NCBI RefSeq assembly: GCF_030704535.1
Contig: NC_081818.1
Coordinates: forward strand, 5,776,501-5,840,500
DNA length: 64,000 nt
DNA from: Vitis vinifera
Lineage: Eukaryota; Streptophyta; Magnoliopsida; Vitales; Vitaceae
Reading direction: 5' to 3'
Shown here in pieces: positions 14,101 to 26,123 of the stretch. The position numbers and the translations under genes are program-made. Position 1 is the first letter of the stretch, and each line of letters opens with the position of its first letter. The notes beneath the pieces are model-generated. The model was not told the DNA's origin. It searched no databases and was given only the letters and a program-made list of their open reading frames with translations.

Positions 14101-14333
14101 CTCAATTTTTTCTTATCACCTCGGGGCCGTTGACTACCATCAGTCTTCTCCTCCTTTTGGGTCTCTCCGTTACCAACCTCAACCTTACTATCACTTTTCT
14201 TCGTCACATCATCCAACTTCCTATTCGAATTGACACTCGAATTACTCCTCTTCTCCTTGATACTCTTCTCCGCCCCATTAGCCTCCGAAACCACCACGTT
14301 CGACAACACTTCACGACCAAGTACACACCCCAT
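8179..14333 (-). CDS. CDK-like Ser/Thr protein kinase with N-terminal MGC (At1g54610/IBS1-type)
   Basis: Seven coding exons, minus strand: 13953-14333, 13360-13644, 12929-13246, 11201-11428, 9972-10072, 8768-8876, 8179-8505, all GT-AG and in frame, giving 582 aa. The start MGCVLGRE is a candidate N-myristoylation/palmitoylation signal, suggesting membrane anchoring. A basic, disordered region (to about residue 95) leads to the conserved GWPSWLSDVAG motif, then a kinase domain: glycine loop GQGTYSNVY, Lys151 in VALKK, catalytic HRDIKGSN (Asp246), DFGLA (Asp264) and TLWYRPPELLLG. The group resembles CDKC/CDK12-like kinases and includes Arabidopsis IBS1, but the Cys-containing N-terminus is specific to plants. 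The C-terminal tail after the kinase is basic and low-complexity. Cyclin partner and substrate are not visible. Intact, no missing catalytic residues. Confidence 0.93.
9346..9480 (+). repeat. Dispersed repeat copy 1 (SINE candidate) in kinase intron 5
   Basis: Shares with 11745-11880 the string GGTCATG, a box-B-like stretch (gtttgaaactcacc), ATATTTATTYCCCC, ATTTATTRAGCCT and AAAAAAGRGGCT. The box-B-like motif suggests a tRNA-derived SINE, but no box A or poly-A tail is clear. The downstream segment to 9560 repeats the 'tcaattggYagctta' phrase. Confidence 0.4.
11745..11880 (+). repeat. Dispersed repeat copy 2 (SINE candidate) in kinase intron 3
   Basis: Second copy of the element at 9346-9480, with tcttcgaacgtcacc at the box-B-like position and the same AAGCCT...AAAAAAGAGGCT tail. 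Both copies sit on the plus strand, opposite to the kinase gene. Confidence 0.4.
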
Positions 14334-14960
14334 TCTTGAACCTAAACCTCATTTCTCAGCACCATGTTCAATATGCATGCTCTTCAATCATCAATTAATC
14401 ACTACAAATCAAGAAATTTTCAAGAATAAAAACCCGCATAGAAACAACAAATAGATCAAACGCCTGACCCACAAAACAAAAGAAACAAACCCTAAATTCA
14501 CAAAACTGAAAAACCACTCTACTGAAACAGAAACCAAAATAACACTTCAATAAACCCTCACCATCAATTAACCACTACAAATCAAGCAACTCCCCAGCAC
14601 AAGCACCTTAAAAAAAAAATCAACAAAATTCATCAGCATATAAACAGAAAACTGTAAATTCCACTGAATCTTAGCAAACAAAGAAAAAACAACAGATGCA
14701 AAATCACAAACCCTAGCTTCAAGATTCTGAGCGGGCAAGGCTCCCCTGAAGTCAAAAACAAAATCGACACAGAAAGATACAGAAAAAAGTTAACCGAGAG
14801 AGAAAGTGAGATATGAGAGAGAGAAAAAAAAAAGAGAGAGAGAAAGTAGAGTTACTACTTGATTGAATCTGAGGAATTCTAGAGAGAGAAACAAAATCTC
14901 TCCCCCACCTTCTCTTTCTAAATATTTATATATTCTCTGGTCTGAGCTCTCTTTCAGACA
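14334..14960 (-). promoter_or_regulatory. Leader and promoter region of the kinase gene
   Basis: Upstream of the MGC start codon. Contains a telo-box-like AAACCCTA (about 14708-14715), a long GA/CT stretch (14795-14895 on the plus strand, so CT-rich on the gene strand) and a short AT-rich tract with TATATAAATA on the gene strand near 14925-14940, which could serve as a TATA box. A 5'-UTR intron is possible but not resolved. Confidence 0.4.
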
Positions 14961-15224
14961 ATGACGGAGGAATCAGCATACAATAAATTATTAAATATAT
15001 AAAAACAGAAAAAAAAATTATATTAAAGTATCGGGTTCGAATTTCTTCAAGTCAAACAGATTGCCATTTCCTTTTCTCTCTTAATTGCTGATTTGATTGA
15101 AGATTGTTTCTCTTCCTTTCTTTTTCTTGGTGGGCTATGGACATGGGGTATCTTGAAGAGGATCTTTTGATGCCCATTTTTTATTTTTTATTTTTTATTT
15201 TTTTATTTTTAAAAATTGTTTTCA

Positions 15225-15540
15225 GGGTATGTTTGATTTTCTGAAAGTATAAAAAAAAACTGTTAAAAAAAACGATTTTTTTTTTTCTTATTTAGTTTCA
15301 TTGTAGAAAATACAAAAAAAAAGAAAAAAAAGAATCAAATATAATTAAAATATACAAAAAAAAATTTATAGATTTTTAAATTATTTAATCCTTACGTAAC
15401 AAAAAATAAGTATAATAAATTTTTAAAAATATATAAAATAATTTATTAAGTTGACACTTATTTTTATTTTTCTTCTACTTTTCATCTCTTAATTTTTTTT
15501 TTTCCTTCATATTTTCTCTCAATTTTTTTGAGAACCAAAC
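15225..15540. repeat. AT-rich MITE-like repeat
   Basis: Starts GTATGTTTGATTTTC and ends near GAGAACCAAACATAG, imperfect inverted ends (tatgtttg / caaacata). A comparable sequence lies at 47770-48060 (aacatgtttggttt). Confidence 0.4.
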
Positions 15541-15547
15541 ATAGTTT

Positions 15548-15735
15548 TAGGTAGTGTTTATTTTTTGATTGGATGAAAGATAAAAAAATATTTGATTTTT
15601 TCTATTACCTTAAAAGTAAGCAAATTTAATATGTTAAATTTAGTTATGTTAGTTGATATCAACGACTTATTTTTACTAGAAAAAGTCAAATATTTTAATT
15701 TTATTTATTTATCCAAAAAAACAAACATTATCTTA
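15548..15735. mobile_element. MITE, family A copy 1
   Basis: Ends ggtagtgtttattttttga and tccaaaaaaacaaacatta are inverted repeats, each followed by an AAATATTTGATTTTTTCTA-like subterminal stretch, with a central TTGATATCAA palindrome. Same family at 51080-51312, 59405-59605 and 59808-59900. Confidence 0.55.
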
Positions 15736-16009
15736 ATAAATTTTAAACAATAATTTTGAATAAGTTGTGAAATTTTTAACAATTGTATTTGTGAATTTTC
15801 AGTATTTTTAAAGGATGATGAAATTAGTGGTAGAATAAACAATAATTAATATTTGAAAATTTTTGTAAAATTTTAATTTTTTTTCCTTACTTATAATTGC
15901 CCTTTTCCCTAAAAATTTAATATTAATAATTATAATATTATTTAACCATATAGCCAAATTGGAGCAAAAAATTTTGGAGAAGCTAAAACAAAAATTAAGA
16001 GAGTGTTTT

Positions 16010-16190
16010 TCCATTGTTTTTAAAAATGGGTGAAAACTACTTTTACTTATTTTCTAAAAGTTGTTATCTATTTTATTTTATTTTTAAAAATAGGAAATAG
16101 AGAATAATAACTAAACGGTGTTTTGAATTTTAAAAAATTGTTTTCTATTTTGTAAAAACAAAAAATAAAAACTCTATCAAACAGGTTTAT
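16010..16190. repeat. Short repeat of the 'TTTTTAAAAACA' family
   Basis: Inverted pattern of cattgtttttaaaaatg and ttttgtaaaaacaaaaa, related to the inverted-repeat block at 54150-54660 and to 56200-56560. Confidence 0.4.
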
Positions 16191-18294
16191 TCCATTATAA
16201 TTATTAAATTTTTATCACGCTTAGGTATTAATTTAAATTGCGCAACAATTATTGATTAACCTAATATAAGACATAACCAAATTGCGAATACCTAACTTCA
16301 TAAATTGTATCAAAAGTGAAATCTATAATTCAAGATTGTTTTTGAATCTAAAATAACCAACAATAATTATGTCTCCATTCAACCACTAAACTAAATAGGT
16401 TAACTTAAACACAATATGAATAACAATTAAGTCAAAAGAAAAAACTTAAATACTATCTAATTATTAAACAGATAACTTGTCATATAACCCATTTAATAAT
16501 CAGATTGAATTAGATTTTATTTGAGTTAATTTGATATACCTTCCTATAAGATATATTTATGCCTTAATCATCTTATTTATTCAAAATCAAATTTCAAATG
16601 AATCAAATATAGATTAAATGGGTTATGGATATGATCATATTAATCAACATGATTATTAAATAAATCAATTCAAGTTAAATTTGTATCAAACAAACGGACC
16701 TAAAAAAGCTATTTACTTAAATTTGATCTGAACATGATTATACTTTATCAGAATCTACAAAAAAAACGTATTGGGTAATCATATTAAACTTTACCGACTC
16801 TTATCAGTATCATCACTTGAATTATAAGAAAATTTTCAATCAATTAATTCATAATTACTAGTAACTATTACAAGCACAAAAATCCTAGCACAAACCTAAT
16901 ACCATAATCATTATTTGTAGTAGTGGCCAACATGCTCCAATTCCACACTTCCTTTCCATGTTGCAAATTATTATCATTCTTCTTGCTCTTATGACAAAAT
17001 TTCACACTTTGTTGTTGTATTTTATGGCTTGTGGCGAACACATCACGATTTATTTTATAATAAAAACAACTATAAAATCATCAACCATTGTTGTCAAGAT
17101 AATAATAATAATAAAAATTATAGGTAAGAGAGAGACAAACACAAAGGAATACAATGTGTAGAGGAAAGAAGACCCAATTTTTGTTGCACACCTTTTGTTT
17201 TAAGTGTCTGATTAAAACCTTTCATTATCCCACCAAATCCATCGTCCAACCCCACTTGATGACATAAAAAATGATAATGTGACCATGATTTAAAATATGT
17301 GATTAAAATTATTATAAATATGATCATAATAATATAGTCCAAATATAAAATCTCATATATTAAAATTCAATATTATTATTAAAACTTTAGTATATTATAT
17401 CTTCGATATCATAAATTTTTCTTCTTATTTTACTGATAAAATTTTCTTCTTATTCTAAATGAATTAAACTCGAGTACAAAACCACACAACGATATGAAAT
17501 TGATTACTGATGTCTTTTCAATATCTACCGAAAAAGTACTTATCGATATTTACCTACCCACCAAAATATACCATCATGATAACAAATTCATGTCTCAGAA
17601 GTCCTATCACACCTTGGGGTAAAAGCAAAACATGAACCAAATTTTAGAACTTTCTGAAACACATACTCCTACATCGCTTTCAAGATAGATTAATGGGCAA
17701 TCAAGGTAGTCTGTAGAGAAGATATAGAGAATATTGACAACATGAACCACATCTAGGATTGGGGATATGCAATCCAGGAAATAATTCCAAACACAAAAGG
17801 CCAAGAGATAAGAGGCTAGGCTGTCATTTTCATCACAGGACTCTTTCCAACTCTCCCATCACAGGTTTTGTAGTTCTCTCAACCAAAAGGACAGTAGCTT
17901 CTTCACACTTAGAAATAAAAACAAAGAGGGTGGTACCCTTAAGGTGTCCACAAATTTGACAATAACAGCAATATATTGGACAAAAAGCATTTAATATATA
18001 TCCACTTTCAACCATAATTGTCTGTGCATACGCCAATATCTCATCTTTATCACCCCTACATGGGCCGTATTTAGAAGCTTTTGGGGCTCCTGAATAGATG
18101 GTAATACAGATGTTTGAGACCATATGTTCCCCTCAACGACAAAGAAATTGGAGAAATTGACTTAAGAAACCACACTACCAGAGGAAGAAGAAATCAACTA
18201 CAAGCAAATTTTACAACGTACTGAACGATGCCTAGGATGCTCAAAATTGTTAGGTTTGCAACTCATGGATTGATGACTACGCCCATCAAAGTCC

Positions 18295-21200
18295 TCAGTC
18301 TTCACTCTTCTTCTTCTTCTTTTTCTCTTTCTTCTTGCTAGGCTCTTTGGTTTCCTCTTCGGGTTCAGCATGCTTTCTCTTTTTCTTCTTTTTTTCTCCT
18401 GCTTCACCTTCATTTTGCAATTCATCATTCTCGGCTGAGTGCTTCTTCTTTTTCTTCTTTTCCTTTTTCACCACCTCTTCACTTTCTGGTTCTGCATCAC
18501 CAACTACATCATTTGGCAAGCTGGCATCCTCTACATCGGCCTTTTTCTTTTTTTTCTTTTCTTTCTTTTCTTTCTTCTCTTCAACCACAACAAGGGTGTC
18601 CTCGGGTTGAGATGGCTCTACTTCCTTCTTCCTCTTTTTTGGGATCATTTCTTCCTCTTCCCTGGCTGCTGAATCTTCTATCCTTCCAAGAACAGAGTCT
18701 GCCGCTGGATTGTAAGTCTGCATATAACAAAGCAATTAAAACCCACTTGTACCAAATGGAAAATAAATTTATGAAAAATAGTGAATAATATGAAATGAAC
18801 TGCAGACCTTGGCAGCAGTTATCAATGCCCCTGAGCCCTTCTTCCTATCCTTGTCATAGACTTCTATCTTTGGTTTGCCTTTGGCTGACCCAGCAGAGTG
18901 ACCTAATTCTCTGCCTTCAAGATTCCTTAACCGTGCTTCAAGCTACACAAGAATTGAGCATTACAAAGACTTGTAAAAAACCTGAAGGCAGGGAAAGGAT
19001 TAAAATAATGTGCCAAACAAACCAAGGTACCTTGGCTCGATTCTCCAGTCCCATAGAGTTATCTTGACCATCTCCAAGAGCATCATATCGAATTGCCAAT
19101 GCAGTTTTGGCAGCAAGTGATCGAGAAATTTTTCCCTTGAGCTTCGGGGCTGCCTGGCCAATCAAGGATGCATGATAGATAAGCCCATACTTGGGAGTTG
19201 CGTGCTTTGTCTTCAGAGCTCTGAACAGAGCCTTTTCTGCACCAAGAATCTGGACCGTGCTTCCAGGCTGTTTTGCAAGATTTAATAAGCTGCCCCCATG
19301 AGCAATAAGCCGAGCACCAACAAGCTCTCCAACAAGAGCAGTTAAATTTGGAGCAATGGTGTTCATCCTGCTTTTTAAATAATCATACAGTTGAGCCCTG
19401 TACTCGGAAAGAGACAAAACTTGGTCGCACAACTCTTTGATATTCATCAAATCCAAGTCACTAACTTCAGTTCCCATTGATATCATGGCTGCCTCTTTCA
19501 ATTCTGTCTCAACTTCTTCTGGCAATATCTGCAAAAAATTTAAACATAAAATGTGATGCACATTTATGATGCCGTCTATCATCCATATAGGATGAATTAA
19601 ATTGCTAATATGAGATAAAAGGATTCACTGAACCAGTGGTTCAACCAGAGTTTTAGATGCCTTATTACAATAATTTGGACAAAGACAGACTCAAGAACTT
19701 ATCCTATCAGTACACCAGAGTTTTAGATGCCTTATTACAATAATTTGGACAAAGACAGACTCAAGAACTTATCCTATCAGTACATGGCCTTTGAAACACT
19801 TGCACTTCTAATTTCTAACAATCAAGTACTACTAGGATATCGTATCAACATCAACCTTGTGCTCTGGGGATACCCACAGTGCCCCTATTTAGGGAAGTTA
19901 GGCATGTGGTCACCTTACACCCTCCGATCCGTGACCAACCTCCACTGATTTTGCTCAGGAGTGCATATGGAATAACCAATGACATTATCCATTGGATTTT
20001 GACACTAGAAACTCTATATCATACCATCAGACAGTGTTCCTCATCAACCTAGAACAGAACTACATGAGTATTTTTAAAATACAAGTAAAGAGACAAAATC
20101 TCTACCTCAGAGAAATCAAGTTTTGCAGCATTTGTGCGGTTACCCATCAGCTTCACTGCTTTGGCGTAGAGGATGTTATCTTGCACAATCTTTGCAAGCT
20201 CCGGAAAATGCCAACCGTACCATTCTCGAACCCTCATAGCATATGTGTTAAGTTCTTTATCAAGATCATCCAGCAAGCCAATAGCTTGGATGATCATGGT
20301 GTCAACCTAAAAACAGAAGAATTGCAATTCCGAGTTACAGCATTCCCAAAGAAATCTATCTGTTAGTCAAAAGATTATACAAAAACAGTAATAAAGATTG
20401 ATGCAATCAAAGAATTCCTATTTCCCACCAGCCACAGTTCATAATCCCAAGAGTACTCAGTGTGGGCATTGATAGGCAAGGAAGGAGGAGGGATCATCTA
20501 GCAATAGTTAATGAAAAAATAAAATTATAATTTTTGTACATACAGAACCATGAACCTGATATCCCATCTAAGGCCAGAGTATAAACCTCTCCAGCAGTGG
20601 ATGAGATGAACCTTAATCCATTAGTCAGGACTGCAATTGCTAATTGGAAAAATGCATGTAATCAATTGTAGAAAGAGAACCACATGCACTTGAAAAAAAC
20701 AACAGACACATCAACTAACATATATAGTGTATATTAGTTCCAAAGATTTGATTGCAAAGAAAGTGAATCATCTGCTGTGAATCACTGTTATATAAAACAT
20801 AAAAAAATAATATGATAAAATATAAGGCTGTCATATTGTACAATAAATTTAAAAACCACCTGTGCAATGACCCTAATTAATTCATGAAAATAATCCCATT
20901 GATTTTTCATTTTTATGGAGGATGAAACAGATAGTTACTTAATATTGCCACTAAACAAGGCTCTGAAGGTACAGAGTTAAAAGAATTAATCTAAGAGATG
21001 TTATGCAAAAAGGACTTCTGAAAAGCATAAGTTTGGATGTTCCAGAATGATGGCTGAGCCAGAAATTTGCATGAGGGGGGCAATTTTTTATAATAATAAC
21101 AAATAAGATATAAGAGTCTTCTAAGTTATGTTATAAATGTAAAAACTTCAATATTAATGGGTATTTTTTTAATAAGTCAAAAGTTGTTAATTTGTATCCA

Positions 21201-21465
21201 TTGTCACACACAATTTGCAGACATTGCCAAAACATTTTGGAAAGGAGGAATTTTTTTTTCTAGGAAACCATTTTAACAAAGAAAAAATAATAAAAAGTTA
21301 CCAATATGAGTTTTAGTAACTTTAGTAATTAAAAATTTTCAAAAATTTCACCAAATAATATCTCAATAGTTTCAATAATTTTTTATGGAAAAAATTCAAT
21401 CACTAAAAGAATCAATAATTTCATTGAAAATATTTGATAAGAGAATTCAAAATAGTGTCTCATAA

Positions 21466-21507
<42 letters not shown>

Positions 21508-23712
21508 CAACCATATCAAGTAAGGAATGTTGGAAATTTTTGTATAAAAATAATAAAAAAGAAAAGTAAAAAATGAAAAATCTCTTCCACAAATAAAAGT
21601 CAAAAGTGGAATAAAGGATGAAAAATAATAAATTTTCAAGTTAAAAAGTAACATATTATTTTGAAGGAACATTGCAAGAAACTTCAATTTTTAAGGTTTT
21701 TTAATTATTTTATTTTTATTTTTTAAATAATTTTATCAGATTATTACTGTACACTTCAAAACCCTTTTTCTTAAAGTTAGATGGGACTTTTACAGGTTAA
21801 TCCATTGAGAGGGAGCTTTCTTCCAAGGCCCAAAAGAACTTTGAGGTAAGAGCAGCAAGTGCTTGCCTTGGGCCTTGTGGAAATTTGCCACTTTTCCAGA
21901 TTATAAATGAGAACAGACAGTCAAACAGATGAACTAACCTTGTCAGGACTGAATTTTAGCTTGTATCTAGATAGGCTGTGAGATAAACCTAGGCTCATTG
22001 GAGCCAAATCTTGAACAGCAAGACCAGATATGAGTTCAGTCAACTGACTTCTCACTCCCCTCATTAGCTCCATAACAGCATTGTTGTGAACACATTCAAT
22101 TTGCTGCAAGACAATAATGGATCCAACTTAAGCAAAAAAGAAGAAGAAGAAGAAGAAGCCAGCCAGCTAAGAAAAGAGTAGCCACTAAAAGGCTTATACA
22201 AATCAGGGTTATAACAGACCAGTTTCTCCTTAATCGCATTTCCAAGTTTAGAATCAGCCACAGCTAATGTTTCTCCATCACAATGAACACGCAAGAACTT
22301 GCGCAGACCTTTGCTGGGTTTGCTATCAATCAGCAAGGTAGCTGCTGATAGAGCCTCTGTTGTGTTCTCAAACTTTGAAAAAGCTTTCAGCTTCACCACC
22401 TAATGTTGATATAAAACCAACAAATTGTTAGCTTTGCAATTGAATGTCATAATTTAAAGCAAACATAATTGCCAAGGACTCGAAAAAATTATACTAGTCT
22501 ACCCAAAGGGTTTTTGTTAAGCCATAATGAGAACATCTGTGATCACATATAAAAAATTTTAACGTATCAAATCACAGAGTTTCAGAGCAAAATAAAAGAA
22601 CACAAAGCCCTTTTTTTTTATAGGCAAGAGAACAGTACCAAATATGTGATAGGCAAGAGAACAGTACAAGTTATGTTAATCCATATAGTGACAATCCATA
22701 TAACATGTAAAAGGTTATTTTGGCATGCCAGTCATGTCATTTGAAACAAAATAAGAAAACAACTGTCACAGTACCATCAAATAAATCATGAATCATTAAC
22801 AAACTCAATTGTTGAGGGCAGTTATTACAACTCAGACGAAGCACTATCAAATAAAAAGAAGATTTGGAAGCACCATTGATGGCCCTGATTTATTAGATCA
22901 AGTTGTTTCAAAATTCAGATCACAGCCAATGTCTATGTTTTTTTGAATCAAAACACTCTCAAAGGTTTTCAACATCCAATTAGAAAATTCTTTCTTGGTA
23001 GAAAGTAAATAAATAAAAAGATCAAACTGAGTTGATTTAGGAACTCTTGATATATAAAATGAAACTCATAGGGAGGCCTGAGTTGTTTACTTTTTATGCT
23101 GTCATTTAACATTTCATTGAGAATCTGGCAACTGTACAAGCTGAAAGTGCAATGCAAGTGCCTCAAAACCTAAAAGTTAGAATCCATCATGACAGTCTAT
23201 AAAATCCAGATAAACAAATGGATATACATGCACATTCACCATGCTGATCTGATGAACCATATGCCAAAGCAAATCATGCATCCCAAATTGCAACAAATTG
23301 AGAGCAAAGAAGTTAAAAATCACCTGTCTGGCCGATTCTGAACTGGAGAACTCCTTCCACAAGTCCTGAAACATAAACCCAAAATTATAAGGAAAAGAAC
23401 TTCTTAAAGGTGCTCTCATTGAGAATGAGAAAATGCAAGGAAGAAATATACTAAAAAATTTAGAATCTTGAACTTCCCATTATTTGGGTTTCTTCAGAAT
23501 CAGAAGCCATTACTGAAGTCGGCCTAAACAAACTATTTGGCTTAACTGATCCCACATCCTTGTCGTTATTTGAAACCCAAAGCAACACTGTACACACCAC
23601 AAATTCATAAAACCTAAAAAAGAATGCGCTTTACCTCGACTTTGGAGAGCTTCCCTTCATCCAATACCTTGAATAGGGCAAAACCCGCCGGAGTTTCAAA
23701 CAACACAAGCAT
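18295..23712 (-). CDS. NOP58: Nucleolar protein 58, box C/D snoRNP core protein
   Basis: Eight coding exons, minus strand: 23635-23712, 23324-23365, 22220-22399, 21939-22103, 20106-20306, 19031-19528, 18808-18942, 18295-18717; all junctions are GT-AG in phase 0, giving 573 aa. NOP58 binds box C/D snoRNAs with NOP56, fibrillarin and the 15.5K protein and guides rRNA 2'-O-methylation in the nucleolus. The start [15 protein letters not shown] is the NOP5 N-terminal domain; a NOSIC segment follows (about residues 160-215), then the Nop RNA-binding domain (about 250-400) with [11 protein letters not shown] and TPKYGLIYH. The tail (about 450-573) is a run of [13 protein letters not shown] blocks alternating with acidic stretches, as in other plant NOP58 proteins. 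A poly-(AAG)-like tract lies in intron 3 (22137-22158). The gene is complete. Confidence 0.96.
19644..19783. repeat. Perfect 70-bp tandem duplication in a NOP58 intron
   Basis: The 70 bp beginning accagagttttagatgcc occur twice head to tail (19644-19713 and 19714-19783) without a mismatch that I can see, inside the intron between exons 5 and 6. Confidence 0.95.
21463..21507. repeat. (AT)n-(GA)n microsatellite
   Basis: A compound simple repeat, about ten AT units followed directly by about twelve GA units, in the 1.6 kb intron between NOP58 exons 4 and 5. Confidence 0.9.
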
Positions 23713-24120
23713 TTTGAAACCCTAAATTACCTGATAATCAAACGCAAACAACTCGTTATTCACCACACCAATATCCGAAAACTGTCAAATAAAAAATAAA
23801 AAATAAAAAGAAAAACTGAGATTCATGACAAAAATCACACACAACCACACACATAAATAGGAAGTGAAAACTTCTGATCAGTTCTAGGGTTTAGAGGCCA
23901 AAACCCTAGCTGGTTACCTCTTCTCTTCACCGTTTTAGAGAGAGGAATGAGAGAGGGGCTTAGGGTTTAAAGCGAGGGTTTTATAGGAGAGAGAGAGTAG
24001 TCACTTGTTTGTACTCGCCGATTGTGTTAAAATAGAGGGGTATTTTGGGAATTTAAGCTGTTGCACAATAGTGGGGGTTGGGAACGTAACATATATAAAA
24101 ATAAATGTCTAGGGTTTTAG
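23713..24120 (-). promoter_or_regulatory. NOP58 leader and promoter with a telo-box cluster
   Basis: Telo-boxes (AAACCCTA or its complement) occur at about 23716-23724, 23885-23892, 23901-23909, 23960-23968 and 24110-24117. Telo-boxes are a known feature of plant ribosomal-protein and ribosome-biogenesis gene promoters, which fits NOP58. A probable 5'-UTR intron runs 23731-23917 on the minus strand (donor GAG|GTAACC, acceptor attatcag|GTAATT), placing the first telo-box in the leader. The intron is inferred from splice signals only. Confidence 0.6.
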
Positions 24121-24239
24121 GTGTATGGACGGTTGAGATTTGATTGAGTTGTGTTGACGGTGGATCAAGAGATGCCCACCAAATAACCCAAAATCAGGGA
24201 TGTTTAGTTAAATGGGAAAAAAAAAAAAAAAATCCAGAG

Positions 24240-24660
24240 TGCTGGGAAGTGTTCTTACTCGAATGTTTTCTTTCAAAGTATTTTTAAAAAATATATTTTT
24301 TTTTTAAATATTAAAGTAATTTTTCAACATTATAAGAATGCTTTTAAAAAGTATTTTTAGGTTTTCTAAGATATTAAAAAAGTATTTTTAATCTTTTTAA
24401 TATTTAAAAATTTTTATTTATCAAACACTAAAAATATTATAAATACTTCCTATAATTATTACCAAATTCATTTTAAGTGATTTTTTATATTTTTAAAACT
24501 ATTTCCTAAATTTTACCAAACGTCTAACTTTTTTTCAAAAACATTTTTTAAGCTAAAAATATTTTTTTAAATCACTATCAAATAATCTTAAGTTTAAATC
24601 AAATACAAAAACTTATTAAAAAATTACTCAATAAAAAACTTTCCAAATTTAAGGCCTGTT
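24240..24660. repeat. AT-rich dispersed repeat
   Basis: Non-coding; shares aaatacttcctataattatt and ttaccaaacgt-type phrases with the 2640-3000 repeat. No ends resolved. The following 24660-25240 is AT-rich with nothing recognisable. Confidence 0.4.
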
Positions 24661-25244
24661 AGGTAAGCCATTGAAAATAGCTTTAAAAAAAAGTTTTGGA
24701 GAATGATTCTTAACAACTATTACGAGTAAAATCAAGAACGGCAAAAAAGTATTTCCTCCCAAAGAAAAATTTAAACAAAGTGACAATGAAATTTCCCATA
24801 CCCTAACCTTTCCGATTTAGGTATTATAGTTATTTTTCAAATTTTATTTTTCAAAAATTTTAAATTATGTCTAAAAATATATAATTTATAAAAAATAAAT
24901 ATTATTTAAAAAAATGAGAATTATCTTATTATGAAAACTTGTGAATGATAATCTATGCAAATCTCCACTTGAGACTTCCATATAAAAGGAGATTTACATT
25001 AATGAAATGGGATATCAATTCTATTATAATTCACTTATTTCATAATACATTATAAGCATCACTTTTCTATAAAAGAATACTCTTATTATTATTTTTTAAA
25101 GTATCAAAACATTGAAAAGATAAATATATAAAGTGTTTCCAAAAACTACCTTCTTTTTCACATAAAAGGTATAGGAAAAATTGTACTTTAAAATTTTTTA
25201 TTTGACTTATCTTATTTGAATATAAAAACATATGTGTGCATTAC

Positions 25245-25989
25245 TGTGGGGGGCTTCCCTCCATGTGTCTTTTCCAAATTCAAGACCCTTTGGCCATCCA
25301 AGATAAACAAATAACCCGTCTGGGATCACTCCATCCTTTGTCTGATACCAAAAGTGAGAAGCTTCCATTTTTCCACAATGTCAAACGGAATTAACAAACT
25401 AAGTCGGATGACCTTTCAAACGGGCCTACAATGTTAGATGGAATGGACAAGCCGAGTCGGCTAGACCTATCAGACGGGCAAATCCATCTAGTCAAGTCCT
25501 CAGGATTTTTGGCATGCGTGGTTAACCACGCTTGATATTTGAGTGTCGGACTAGTCGCTTGACATCTGAGTTACATGGTCCGAGATTTTGGCACAATAGT
25601 CAGCAAATGACACCTATCAGCGCGCCTTACTTGATGTGATTGCTCAGTCCGCACCGTAATAACGACGTTGACAGTCTACGCAATCATCACTAGAAGATCA
25701 AAGATGGTACCATCAACTCTATATAAACCCTTCAAAAAGCACGAACAAGGTATGCACACATATATGCTCATTCTTTCCTAAAAAATAGTTAGAGTTATCC
25801 TTCATCTGACTTAAGTTTCGAAGGAGCGTGTCTGGACCACCCGTCCGGACATTCTTTTGTGTAGGGAAGAAGTTCATTTGACTCCAGTGAAGCTGGGCGG
25901 ACTCCTTAAGAAGCACGAACAAGGGAAGAAGTTTGTTTGACTCTAGTGAAGCTGGATGGACCTGACTCCAGTTGGGAACAACACCAACA
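25245..25989 (+). mobile_element. Solo LTR, 745 bp, with 5-bp target duplication
   Basis: Begins TGTGGGGGGCTTCCC and ends GGGAACAACACCAACA, flanked by ATTAC at 25240-25244 and ATTAC at 25990-25994. It contains a TATA box (CTATATAAACC, about 25719-25729) in plus orientation, as expected for an LTR promoter, and GC-richer sequence than its surroundings. No internal domain or second LTR is present. Inside, a segment is duplicated: agcacgaacaagg plus ggaagaagttcatttgact recur at 25908-25965. The retrotransposon family is unidentified; general look is Gypsy-like. Confidence 0.85.
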
Positions 25990-26123
25990 ATTACTTCATA
26001 AATTGTGAGAATTTTGTTTTCTTATATTCTTGTAGCTAAAATCTATGGTTTGAATATTTATATAGTTTTTAGCCATGAGAGTTATGTGGAATTTTATATT
26101 CAAAAACTATGTAAAATTGTCAT

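Larger units (their letters stand above)
15000..18294. other. Intergenic, AT-rich, repeat fragments only
   Basis: Apart from the repeat copies listed separately (15225-15540, 15550-15735, 16010-16190), this stretch has no open frame with recognisable domains. The frame at 17833-18123 (minus) is open for 96 codons but matches nothing I know and has no splice-consistent extension. The last few hundred bases are probably the 3' flank of NOP58. Confidence 0.55.

Noticed and set aside
17833..18123. 96-codon minus-strand open frame downstream of NOP58
   Set aside because: No family recognised, no splice-consistent neighbours, and no codon-usage signal that I can judge by eye.
18335..18788. Plus-strand open frames with long Phe/Ser runs
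   Set aside because: Antisense shadows of the Lys-rich tail of NOP58 (AAG/GAA codons read in reverse).
19950..20050. Possible box C/D snoRNA in a NOP58 intron (TTGATGA and CTGA about 85 nt apart on the gene strand)
   Set aside because: The C box deviates at the first base, there is no terminal stem and no internal C'/D' pair; chance occurrence is likely.
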